Of a stretch of DNA of 64,000 nucleotides, positions 36,423 through 46,200 are shown piece after piece. The notes beneath the pieces were generated by a model, which was not told where the DNA came from, made no database searches, and was given only the letters and a program-made list of their open reading frames with translations. This DNA is from Bolinopsis microptera. Its lineage: Eukaryota > Ctenophora > Tentaculata > Lobata > Bolinopsidae. The stretch lies in contig NC_087079.1 in assembly GCF_026151205.1 (NCBI RefSeq), forward strand, positions 13,664,945 to 13,728,944. The letters are read 5' to 3'. Every line of letters starts with the position of its first letter. Positions within the stretch are counted from its first letter, which is position 1. A program made the translations under genes and the position numbers.

Positions 36423-37547
36423 ATGAGGCGATGCACAAAACAGATCCTCTATCTCCACCAACTGAGACCCTCACCATGTCTCCACCACACTCCACACCGC
36501 ACCCTCCTCGACTTCTCACGACCCGCTAAAGACGCGGGTCTCGCCCCCGCCATCATGTCTGACGACCCTCTCATCTCCAGCAAACTGGCCGCAGTCGACC
36601 AAACAAACCCTCTCAGTATCTCCGACACAGCATTATCAACACTTGCTGGCGAGGCTCGATCAGGGGAGGTTTTAGTACAGTTAGCGGCGCTACTCCCCGA
36701 GTTAGACACCACAGCCGCTGGTTTAACGGTTGTCACGTGGGCCGTGGCACTGAGAGCCGTGTACTGTCTGTATAGTCGGGTTGTGAATAGTCGGCGGTTG
36801 GAGAGGAGTTTACCTCATTCTGAGTGGTATTATAGGAAACATGTGGAGCTGGCTTTTTGGAAGGACAAAAGAAACTACGAGAAAGCAGAGGATGTACAGT
36901 CAGTGGTTGATCAGTACAGTTCAGATCATGGTTTAATTGGGGGGCCACATAAAGTTAGAAAGCGAACTGCTTGGACTGGTATAGCCCTCAGCTATGTGAA
37001 CGTATGTGGTCTCTATCTCTTCTCACAAGCCTACGCAACCCAACTAGCAGAAGCTCCGTTTCTGTGGGTACCAAACTTACTTCAACCCGACCCACTGTAC
37101 ATACTGCCTGCTGTTAACGTGGTACTTAGTGTTTTTCTATTCAGACTTATTAGACAGGGCATTATATACCCCGTTAAAATGCCAAAAAGTCGGTCAATAA
37201 CCCTCAGAGAATCATTTGGTGAAAGTAAAACTATGGCGGTTATGTTAGTCTCCCTTTCAGCTTTAGTGGGAGGTAAATTGTTTTTCCTAGCTTCAGATCA
37301 GATTCAGTCTCTTTATTTACTGTTCTGGGCATCTTCCAATATGACTGGACTCCTGATAACGTTAACTGTAATGAAGAGCAATCTTGCTCGTAAACAGGTT
37401 CAGTTGTTGCCTAAACAGGAGTTTGCGTTGCTAATGGCTAAGAACGATATTGCTCTTGATCCAGAAGTTATTGAAGCTGAGAAGAGGAAAATGAATGAAA
37501 GAGAAGAGGAAATTCTTGATAAATCAAAACAGGCTTCTTTAGACTGA
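36423..37547 (+). CDS. COX18: COX18-like mitochondrial membrane insertase (Oxa1/YidC family), left copy
   Basis: Intronless 374-codon frame. The first ~36 residues are rich in Arg, His and hydroxylated residues with almost no acid, as in a mitochondrial presequence. Five hydrophobic segments (about residues 97-118, 185-208, 224-246, 270-290, 296-320) match Oxa1-family topology. The segment FLWVPNLLQPDPLYILPAVN resembles the family's conserved W-x-x-DLT-x-PD...ILP region, and LYLLFWASSNMTGLL its last membrane helix. The family inserts inner-membrane proteins such as COX2. The rest is diverged, so OXA1L is possible instead. Three residues differ from the right copy: Val versus Ala about residue 82, Met versus Ile in SSN(M/I)TGL, and Ala versus Thr in QEF(A/T)LL. 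The C terminus is charged and coiled-coil-like. Confidence 0.65.
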   Translation: MRRCTKQILYLHQLRPSPCLHHTPHRTLLDFSRPAKDAGLAPAIMSDDPLISSKLAAVDQTNPLSISDTALSTLAGEARSGEVLVQLAALLPELDTTAAGLTVVTWAVALRAVYCLYSRVVNSRRLERSLPHSEWYYRKHVELAFWKDKRNYEKAEDVQSVVDQYSSDHGLIGGPHKVRKRTAWTGIALSYVNVCGLYLFSQAYATQLAEAPFLWVPNLLQPDPLYILPAVNVVLSVFLFRLIRQGIIYPVKMPKSRSITLRESFGESKTMAVMLVSLSALVGGKLFFLASDQIQSLYLLFWASSNMTGLLITLTVMKSNLARKQVQLLPKQEFALLMAKNDIALDPEVIEAEKRKMNEREEEILDKSKQASLD

Positions 37548-37839
37548 AAGTTGAAACGTCACCTGAAACACGTGTTATCTATAATTGTACTGGCTGTATT
37601 CGGTGAAGTGATGACATGAAGAACAAGTCAGGAAACGGAAAACTGTTTGAAACCCGAACACTCGGAAAAATATTTGGCATTTTTGATGATTTTATTTTTA
37701 CAATTTGTTTATTCGGTCAGATGCTTAATTCTAAATCAAACAAGTGAATGGTTCAGCTAAATAGTTGAATATGTAAAATTTTTGATTTGTGTGTCGTCAA
37801 TTTACCATGATAAAACTAATTTTAATCTTTATATGTATA

Positions 37840-37845
37840 AATAAA
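37840..37845 (+). terminator. AATAAA polyadenylation signal for COX18-like
   Basis: A canonical hexamer about 290 bp after the COX18-like stop codon and 57 bp before the ORAI start codon. It is the only good candidate in the interval. In the right arm the corresponding TTTATT is at about 48,315-48,325, but a 1.55-kb transposon now separates it from the COX18-like stop codon. Confidence 0.45.
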
Positions 37846-37901
37846 ATGAACTACGACAATTTATAATTCTCATCATATGTTTATAGTTATACAGCTTTAA
37901 T

Positions 37902-38658
37902 ATGGTGTCTGACGATTTGGAAGCAAACGGATCCCACAAGATACGACAGACTCTCCTGGCAAAGTCTAAACTTAAAGAAGCCAGCAGAATATCTACTCTT
38001 CTCTCCGGTATGTAATCTGTGGTATCTAGCTAACTTCTTATCTTGCATTGATCATGAGTCGTGACAAGCATATCTTATTCCGTGTCATTATGATAGATAA
38101 CAGAAAACTGTGTTGCATTATAATTGTTAATGAAATGGAAGATCCAACGTTTGATAAATTAGTCATATAATAAATTAGAACCCCTCCATTTTATTATAGA
38201 AGTGCCAACATGCACTTGACTTTTACCTCCAAATTGCACCAGGTTTTGCGATGGTAGCGATGGTGGAAGTAGACCTGACATCCACCAAGTGTAACCCTGG
38301 TGATAACACGTGTGAAGCTGTGGCAGTGCCTCCCTACATCCTCATACTCTTCTCAGTCGTCACTACTGTTCTTATTTCCGTTTATTTGTTTGCTCTGATG
38401 GTCGCTACCTGTATTCTACCTAATCTTCAGGTCTGTTTAGGCATGCTGTTTTTGGTTATAACGAAAGTTTGATTCGATAATTAATCTTACTGTAGTTCGG
38501 GAAGCTGTTATTGAAAGTTACATTTGGATCGGTTTAATTATTTAAGACAGAACTGAGTAATATTCATGATAACCATGAGGATCCAGAAAAACATGTTTCT
38601 GATAAAACCTCACTTTAAAAACCCTTTTCAGACAGTAAAGACTGATGCGAAGTCAGGT
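37902..38658 (+). pseudogene. ORAI: ORAI calcium channel, 3'-truncated left copy
   Basis: Exons 1 (37,902-38,007) and 2 (38,243-38,430) are intact and encode the N-terminal helix, the pore helix ([11 protein letters not shown]) and TM2. Exon 3 begins correctly after CCCTTTTCAG at 38,632. It matches the right copy for only 25-27 bp (through agtcaggtt) and then changes to unrelated sequence. TM3, TM4 and the cytosolic STIM-binding C-terminal helix are missing. A transcript from this copy could at most give an N-terminal fragment. The upstream region has no transposon, unlike the right copy. Confidence 0.92.
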
Positions 38659-38937
38659 TCAACCCGTCCCCCAAAATGGAGACTGGAAACTGGAGGGGGA
38701 TATCATTTGACTTCCCTTGTAGCTAAAACTCTTAGATAGAATGGTGATGTAATAGGATCCAGCATCGTGTTTTTTTATTATATTGCTCCGTTTGTATTCT
38801 ATCAATTTATAGTGACGAAAATTTTCTCAAAATCACAATGAATTTGATTAAGTAGCTAATTGGAAATGAAGTCGTTAACAAAAGTAGTGATCTACACTTG
38901 CAGATGACTTTCTCACTAACAAATGTGTTAATTCTAG
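38658..38937. other. Breakpoint interval between truncated ORAI and truncated WDR35
   Basis: About 280 bp that belong to neither arm. The base after the ORAI homology is at 38,658-38,659; the first WDR35 exon starts at 38,938 after an ATTCTAG acceptor. A short stretch at about 38,691-38,711 (ctggagggggatatcatttg) resembles an AGA intron/exon edge at 53,328-53,350, hinting at templated filler at the junction. Confidence 0.55.
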
Positions 38938-40034
38938 GAGCGATGCTTGTGGAACAGTACAATACTCACACTATGACTGATAGATCTGCGCTAGATTCTC
39001 TCGTTCACACAAACTCTGTCAGTATAGAGGTTAGTTTACTTTTCTACGATGATGATCTTTTTTCTTTGTTCCAGTCCTCGTCATGTTAACGAGAGTTTTT
39101 ACAACTGGGAAAATCATAAAAATTACATATCAGTAGATTTCACAAAGTAACAAAACGCAGCACGGTCAATTAAGTCAACTCACAATGTTTATTTTCTCAG
39201 GATTCAAGACTGATCGATAATGCGTGGAGAGGGGCTGAAGCGTATCACTTTTTACTTTTGGCACAGCGCCAACTCTACGAGGGATTCACTGATGCTGCCC
39301 TCAGAACTTGTATGTGTTTTAGCGATATTTTAGAGGTTCTTAATTGAATACAGTTTAACCGGATAAATCTAAAATCTCGGGCGAGTAAACTGTAAATTTA
39401 TTTAATGTTAATTAACGGTATTCTAATTCATCAGCACCTTCACTATTCACTCCCCTACAGCTCACGCACTAGTTGACTACGAGGACGTTATTCCCAACGA
39501 AACTATCTACGCAATCATCGCTTTGACCGCTACTATAGCGCGTTCGTTCGGCACGTGCAGCAACGCGTTTATTAAACTAGAGAACGTGGAAAGCATGGAA
39601 GCTAGAGTAGAGTACGAGGCTCTGGCAGTGGAGATATTCACCAGGTACCCTCCCCGGGATTCCAGAACACAGAAGGTAATTGTTAAGGGCTAATAAGTAG
39701 TGTCATATTTTATAATTATCGTTTATATTTTGGTTCATGAGAATTAGTGAAGAAAGTTTGAACTTTTCGATGTACATATATTTGGGGTTTCTCAAGCCTA
39801 GACGATACTGACTTAAATTCTCCACAGATCGAGTGTACGAACTGCGAGGGCAGCATTACAGACTACGGAAACACGTGCGGAATCTGCGATACCAAATATC
39901 CACGGTGCATCGTGACAGGGGCTCCACTCACCTCCGTTCACTTCTGGCAGTGTGACACGTGCAAACATCGCGCGCAGGAAACGGACATTGTCTCATTCAG
40001 CACGTGTCCCCTGTGTCACACTCTCATCGCTTGA
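38938..40034 (+). CDS. WDR35: WDR35 / IFT121, C-terminal fragment
   Basis: Four in-phase exons, 38,938-39,029; 39,201-39,309; 39,461-39,675; 39,828-40,034, encode about 207 residues ending in a stop. Wording typical of the C terminus of WDR35, an IFT-A subunit of cilia: GAMLVEQYN, then NAWRGAEAYHFLLLAQRQLY, then SFGTCSNAFIKLE, VEIFTRYPPRD, and a terminal Cys-pair zinc-ribbon (CTNC, CGIC, CDTC, CPLC). The WD40 repeats and most of the TPR region (about 80% of the usual length) are absent. Upstream sequence is the truncated ORAI copy, so the gene is cut by the rearrangement. It is convergent with torsin. IFT122 is a less likely alternative. Confidence 0.8.
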
Positions 40035-41002
40035 GGTTGTTTTGTGAAACGTGAAAATTTGAAGAGTACTGCATCTTAACGATAAAGTATCAAATATCAG
40101 ATTATAAATGGCAATTCATGGTATGAAAACACTAAAAATGCTGTGTAAAATGGTCTTACATTTGTTTGTTGTTATTGTTTTGTACAAACAGTCAGCTCTA
40201 GAATCATCAGCCCCTCGATAAAGTAGATTATAGTGGACAAGTGACATGTGTAGTACAATATTTTGTTACTATTATTTTCAATTGGCAGGTACCAAATATT
40301 TTAGTACGAAATTTTATGTGTTTATGTCCCACGTGTAACAACACGTGGCCGAGGGATAATTTTCAGAAGTTATTTGATAATATCAATATGTATAACATGT
40401 AAATACCTGTATCATACAGTAAAGTTTAAAGTCTATTTAAATCCTTTTTATTTATTATTGAACTCGTCACAATACATAATATGTAATACTACGATTTAAT
40501 ATTTAAGTGACGTTATATTATATAATATATATATTATATATAATTTATTATATAAACCGCCGTGCTCGCGCCGTAGATATCATAAATTTTGCCAAGCGCG
40601 TACCATCATCTGTTACAAGTAGAACCTATGAGTCTGAATTTGTAGCCCGAATGCAGCATCTGTGCTTAGAGTTTCACAAAGAGTTTAAAGCTATATCATT
40701 CTATAGCAGCGTAAAGCAAGTAAACTAACAATTTGACCGTTTAATGAAACCAGTATAATATCATATCTTCACTCTCTAATTCAACAAGTGTCCTTTACAC
40801 GGTGCTACAGCTCTCATTTTCTTCTGAAGTTCTAATTTTGGCACTCATAAATGGGTCATGAATTTTAACTTGGAAATAAAATACCTCAGTAACCATATTG
40901 AATGTAAAATAAATATTGAGATTAAATACTGATACAGTAAAACCCCGATTTACTGTAAACGTATTAACGAAAATTCAAACGATAAAAACTCTGACAAAAC
41001 TT
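40035..41002. other. Shared 3' intergenic region of convergent WDR35 and torsin
   Basis: About 970 bp between two facing stop codons. Contains an AT-only inverted stretch (atatatataatatat type) near 40,513-40,557, and no recognisable gene. A frame at 40,507-40,728 starts inside that AT tract and is unsupported. Confidence 0.5.
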
Positions 41003-44000
41003 TCACAATTCACTTTTGCGATCTAACGGGCACACCAAGTTTGCTTTAGTCAATATTTTCTTGCAGCCACTTCTGCTAAATCTTCCTGAATAGTCTATTT
41101 GGTTGGCTATTTCGTTTGCTCGAGTGGAGATACAAGAGGGGTCGTCTCCACAACCACACTTGTTACGACGTTGTTTCAACTGAAATAGTTGTTGGGTTTT
41201 TCAAAAAAAAGTAATTTACAATAATCTGATTCTAGACATTGTATAAAAACAGGCGTATTGGAAATTGAAACATTTTCCCTAGTGAAAATGTAAGTCTCCA
41301 CTTCCTTTTCTTATCGACAAATTTCCAAGATATTAGGCATATGTTTACAAACAAACATTTGAAGTAATTTAACATTAACAGACCCAAATTAGTTCATACC
41401 TGTTCCTCAGCACACTGCTGAACATGTCTCTTTTCTAAAGGTAGCATTGGAATAAAGGCATCTAACTGGTACCGGGATATGAGCGAACTGTGTTTCAACT
41501 CACCCGAACTGAAACGAGGATTTGAGAAATAAAACAGAAAAACAGATGAACATTGAACATGGCCGTGGGATCAAGCCTTTAAATATTTGAAAGGCTTGAA
41601 TTCGAAAGATAATTCAATGACGAGTAATATATTAAATTATCGCGTGATTGTCTTTATGAAGGAGCAAACTGTTTTTCCACAAATACACGTCCATTGTTAT
41701 TTAGATATTCTGCTTTGTTTTAGGTTTCGTTTTTCGCTCTCTTAAGTAGTTCGATCATGATAGATTACTGGGGACGAAATGAGAGTCTCCACTTAATATA
41801 AAACAAAATACATGATATCCTGCTTTATTGTGAAATACTGAAATACTTTTAAACTTTCGTCTCGTAATTGTTGTTTATACCATTTCGGATTTCAGTCTAA
41901 CACATACATTCTTCTCAATTCTTTATCATATTGTTTGCAGCAGACAAAATGTCGACATCTCCCGAAGACTTCAGGTCTCCTAAAACAAGTCCAAAGATCA
42001 CCTTAGTAAAGTCAGACTTTGGCAGAGTATCAAGATTTTCCGTAAACCCAGATTGGTATGTAGGAGTGGACCGCAAGATTTCAGTTTTTGAATGGATTAT
42101 GATAGTTACTGCACCAATCGTTAATCCTATTGTTGGGGTCTTTTTGATATCATTTGCGATTAAACATTCGATTCAAAAGAAAAGAGGTGAAAGCAAACCA
42201 GCCTTGAGGAGTAAAGCGTATGTTCTTGGACTGGCTCAGTGGGCCTATCGCCTAACTATTACATTTGGGACATTATTTGCTGTCTTGTTTTTGATGAAGT
42301 CTTTTGATCGATTTCCTTCTACCGTTGCAAACAACGCAACCACCGCAACTTAACTACCACTCATCCAACTACCTCCATCATCTCCACATAGATATCTCCG
42401 GCAACCCCTTTCAGGGTTTCCATACCCCTGAGGCAGACAGAGCATCTTCCTGCTATCATCTCGTGGACTATCTAGGTCGGAGGTCCAGCCTCTCCTTTTT
42501 TAAAATGGTAGATTTCCTGGAATCTTAATATAAACCATAATTTATAGTTGCTAAAATTTGTTTTTCGTCCTTTCAGTCAAATACGGTTTGCACTATACTG
42601 TGTGCGTATGATTATCATAAATTAAACATGTTATTGATTGGTATTTACTATTATTAACTGTATGGATAAGATCCGCTAACTTAAGATTAATTGTTAACTT
42701 GCCACCAGATTGTTTTAATCATGTATTCGTTTCATCATCCAGATCAAAGATATACAAATTGAAATATTGTACCCAATGTAGTGTTACATACAATGTTACA
42801 TACAATGTTACATACAATGTTACATACAATGTTACATACAATGTTACATACAATGTTACATACAATATCTACTCACTTGTACAAGTGTTCCTGTATAAGA
42901 TTCTCCATTTCCAGCACAGCTATATCCTCTCTCTGTCTACCTGCCTCCAACTGCGTCTCAGTGTAATTTCTTATAGCGTTACCTGGGATAAACGACACGT
43001 GACCACTATTTAACACCCACGTGACTCCTAAACATTACACAGTTCAGATCCGTGATAAGATACTTGAGTTACTTATGACTTATGTAACTTTTACTTGGTA
43101 CATACGGAGATAGGTTTTACTGGAAGTAAGATTTATTCTCCATACTCAAAGCCTTGCTTTAGAACACCATGAATATGAAACAGGCGTGTACAACTAAGAA
43201 TATCTACCTGCATATTCGTGATATACTTTAAATTGTAGACTTGTTTAAAGCAACACTAATAGCCTTGAATAACTCAGCTCAAACTACACATCAGGCGACT
43301 CAAAGTAACATTCAGAGATTTCTAAACTGTAGACTGTACTTACCAGCAGTGTTAGAGAGAAATACAAAGATGGTGTTTCTGTAATCCACTCCATCTATAG
43401 CCACGTTTTTATCCAAGTAGGGGCTGATAGCGTTTAGAGTTCCTTCTGGAAGTTTCTCGGCCTCGTCAATGATCACCAGCGCGTGTTTACATTTCCTTAC
43501 GTGCTCAGCCACCTGCCATACTTATCTCTTTGAAAATTAGTTGCCAATTCCTTATTAAACATAATAGTTATCACGAAAAGATCAAAAGATGTGAGCAGTC
43601 GCATTAAAGCGGAATTTTGTTAACAAAATCATGCCATAAAATCACACCCTGGTGTGCACACCCTGGTGAGCGGTGATACACACTGAACACTGTGTATTTA
43701 CCTCTTTTTTCATTAATTTTGTAGCTGTGTCGTGGTCCAGTGAACCATACTTGTGAGTTCCAATTATCTTCAATATATATTTACTTTCCACACCCTCTGC
43801 GTACCTATTTAAGGAATAATATTATTCACAAATTGTCCAATATTTGATACAGTCTGGGGTGAGGGTAACCACATGTGACTACTTTCGATATTACACTGCC
43901 AAATGCTATGACTGATGGCTCGAAATGCTCCTTCATAAAACACACAAACGTTGAAATCTTACACAACGACAATTTAAACCTTACAAGGTTATAAAAAGAA

Positions 44001-44795
44001 GCACCTTGCCTGTGCTATGAGGTTAGAAATGTGGTTCTTTCCAGTTCCTGTCTTCCCCGAAATGTGAACTACAAACGGTTTCTCTGGTTTGGGTTCTAGC
44101 AGGAATGCTCCTAGTTGATGGTGTAGGATCTGAAATTTACGTGAACAAAAAAATGAAGTGCAAGAAAAATGTTGATTTTAAATGTTAAATGTAAAATAAT
44201 AGATTGTAAACTTCTGCTTATTGAAGTTTTGTGAGCAATTCAAAATGGATAATAAAAAGATCATCCAACTGCTAGAATAACCAATAAAATGAAACGTTGC
44301 TATAGCTATGTCATTTTGTAAATTTGATATTTATCTTGATAAAACAGTACCTTGGTAGCAATGTGCTGTCCAAACAACTTCTTTTCCAGCAGAGTATCCA
44401 GCTTTGTAACATCGTTATGTATCCAGTGTACTCGCCCTGTCCCTACTGTACAACATTCGTATCTAACAATATTATAGTTTATTTAATTAATTATCAAATA
44501 TATGTTAATTTGTCCAAAGATGTAGGAAATACAGTACTTATATTTATCATATTCCTCGTTCATCGAGGTTCAAGTTTTGAAACACAATCAAATAATGGAG
44601 ATTTATTAATTCTTAATAGAAGTCCAAGAGCTGACTTTACTCGGTTTAAATCACTTACTTATAACATGGAACCTTGAAATGGTCCATCCCAATGTAGAGA
44701 GCTGATGCTGCCCCAAAGTACATGCCGTTAAAGTACCCATTTTCACATAATATAGAACTGATGGCCTGGAGCAGTAGAAACCCTCTTAACACCAT
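41003..44795 (-). CDS. Torsin-family AAA+ ATPase of the ER / nuclear envelope
   Basis: ER-lumen ATPase activated by LAP1/LULL1-type partners. Eight exons in consistent phase give 345 residues: 44,795-44,659; 44,462-44,351; 44,129-44,005; 43,804-43,702; 43,512-43,344; 42,982-42,877; 41,508-41,400; 41,179-41,003. A signal peptide (MVLRGFLLLQAISSILC) opens the protein. Torsin hallmarks: YECC at 47-50, then VHWIHNDVTKL. Walker A is GKTGTGKN at 108-115, with the family's Asn in place of Ser/Thr. Walker B is VIIDEAEK with D175/E176. Sensor 1 is FLSNTAG with N213. GRQREDI and FIPMLPLEKRHV follow. The redox-sensitive sensor-2 motif GCK is at 325-327. All key residues are present. The long intron 6 holds another gene on the opposite strand. 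Confidence 0.96.
41949..42353 (+). CDS. Small two-TM protein nested antisense in a torsin intron
   Basis: 134 codons starting at an ATG 8 bp after a strong TTGTTTGCAG acceptor (so a 5' UTR exon is likely upstream) and ending TTAACTACC-ward at a TAA. It has a basic cytosolic-looking N terminus, a first hydrophobic segment (IMIVTAPIVNPIVGVFLISF), a basic loop (KHSIQKKRGESKPALRSKAY) and a second segment (RLTITFGTLFAVLFLM). The NPIVG...S-I-K spacing and basic loop resemble CD225/dispanin proteins, but I do not see enough conserved residues to assign it. It lies entirely inside torsin intron 6 on the opposite strand and is single-copy in the window. Confidence 0.6.
   Translation: MSTSPEDFRSPKTSPKITLVKSDFGRVSRFSVNPDWYVGVDRKISVFEWIMIVTAPIVNPIVGVFLISFAIKHSIQKKRGESKPALRSKAYVLGLAQWAYRLTITFGTLFAVLFLMKSFDRFPSTVANNATTAT
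42783..42866. repeat. 12-bp minisatellite, seven units
   Basis: Seven perfect or near-perfect copies of gttacatacaat, ending 4 bp before the splice donor of torsin exon 6 (GTGAGT at 42,876-42,871 on the minus strand). The repeat makes the plus strand open in several frames (YNVT repeats), which is not a gene. Confidence 0.9.
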
Positions 44796-44798
44796 TTT

Positions 44799-44827
44799 AA
44801 CGTGACGTCACGTGAGATCACGTGATT
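44799..44827 (-). promoter_or_regulatory. CRE/E-box composite directly upstream of torsin
   Basis: Immediately 5' of the torsin ATG lie TGACGTCA (44,803-44,810), an overlapping TCACGTGA (44,808-44,815) and a second TCACGTGA (44,818-44,825). TGACGT followed by CACG resembles ATF6/XBP1 and bZIP sites, attractive for an ER-lumen protein. The distance to the ATG (8-30 bp) implies a very short 5' UTR or a site inside the UTR. Function is inferred. Confidence 0.4.
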
Positions 44828-46200
44828 TACCAACTATTTCACCATCCTGAGATTAAAATACTGTTATACTTTTGGACAGCTTCAGCTTCTGTATGGAGAA
44901 GCTGACTTGAACATTATCGAAGACCCCAGCACCAAACTATAAACTCATAACAAAAGCAAGAGAACCTCTTCCCAACTTAAAGTAATATTGTACATTTAAT
45001 TAATAAACACTCCAGTACTAAGATGGTCAGGTACTACCCTTGGGGAAACTGATTTCTGGATTTGTACAATTATTCTGAGAAGTATTTAATGCGAATAAAG
45101 GGGTCAGTCTAAACGCCTCACTGAGCCAATAACCATATTGAGTAGGTAATATGTGTGTGTTTCATTTTATACGACATTATTAAATTTCATGCTATATACA
45201 AACATTGTATTGGATACATCAATGAAAGATTTCATAGTGAGTCTATCACTCCCAACTATCGAAAATAAAAGCAAAAGTTAAAATTGAAATAAATTATGAA
45301 ATCTGAATAAACAAGAATGGAACGCCAATGATTGTAAAATACAATATATAATTAATTGATATATAATTAAAGCTATTAATTTATAACTAACTCAGAGATA
45401 ACACATACGTGCTTGTACTACGCTAAGGTGCTATGGTAGAAAAATTAGCCTCACGATGAATTTCTATTTATATCGATAACACAAAGTTACACATATTTTG
45501 ATTTCAAAGAAGTAATTTCATTAAAAAGTGTTATAAATATCTAACAGCTAATTATAAACCCAGAGATAAATACTTGTTCAATACCTTGTTTGCACAACAG
45601 CAAGGCCGACCAAGACAAAGCTACTTGTCTATGTTACTGAAGGAGTTAGGACAAACTCTAAAGAGGAACTGCGAACCCTGATGCGGGACAGGGATATATG
45701 GAGGGGTTATCTGGCGTAGATCGAACTTAGTTCCGACATAGTTGTAGTAGTATTAGTGCTCAATGCTCACTTTCATTGATGATTAGTATTTATACAATTG
45801 CAGTTTGAAACGAAATGTTAAAGATAAATGAGTGATCAATATCTTTGATGGATTGTGTAAAGAATGAACTAATTTGTATTGAAATAAGAGCGCGCAACAA
45901 AACATAAAATGCAGTCCACTTCATCAAATCTCGGATTTTTTGCCCTTCAAGCACCAAACTCGGAGCTATACAGCTTAACATTTAGATTAATTCAATTCAG
46001 AATAATATAACTGTCAGAAATAAGAATTATATAATATGGAGTCACAATAAAAGAAATTGTAATAAATATCTAATTTCAAATCCGAAACTAATAACAAACT
46101 TATTATACGTTCTTAACGAGTTGGATATTGGAGTTTTCAGTTCTGTACGTTGAAAAACACGTGACACGCTTTCACAAACACGTGCGCAAACACGTGATCA
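44828..46200. other. Spacer between torsin start and ORAI stop, no gene seen
   Basis: About 1.4 kb of AT-rich DNA. The only frame of note (45,790-45,981, minus) has no recognisable content. CACGTG motifs cluster at 46,158-46,210 next to the ORAI stop codon. Confidence 0.45.

Larger units (their letters stand above)
25617..38658. repeat. Left arm of giant inverted repeat
   Basis: Inverted copy of 47,498-64,000. Shared in mirror order are IQCA1 exons 1-5, the intergenic repeats, all nine AGA exons, COX18-like, ORAI exons 1-2 and the first 25-27 bp of ORAI exon 3. Every shared coding exon has the same length in both arms, with scattered, mostly synonymous differences. The coordinate sum of mirrored positions drifts from about 86,156 at the inner end to 89,617 at the outer end because of insertions in one arm or the other. 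The inner end is sharp at about 38,658. The outer end is not visible because the right arm leaves the window, so 25,617 is just the mirror of base 64,000. Confidence 0.95.

Noticed and set aside
36449-36948. Minus-strand frames opposite COX18-like
   Set aside because: Antisense shadows of the intronless COX18-like gene; the same shadows appear in the mirror copy.
42699-43013. Open frame with YNVT repeats
   Set aside because: Generated by the 12-bp minisatellite and overlapping torsin exon 6 on the other strand.
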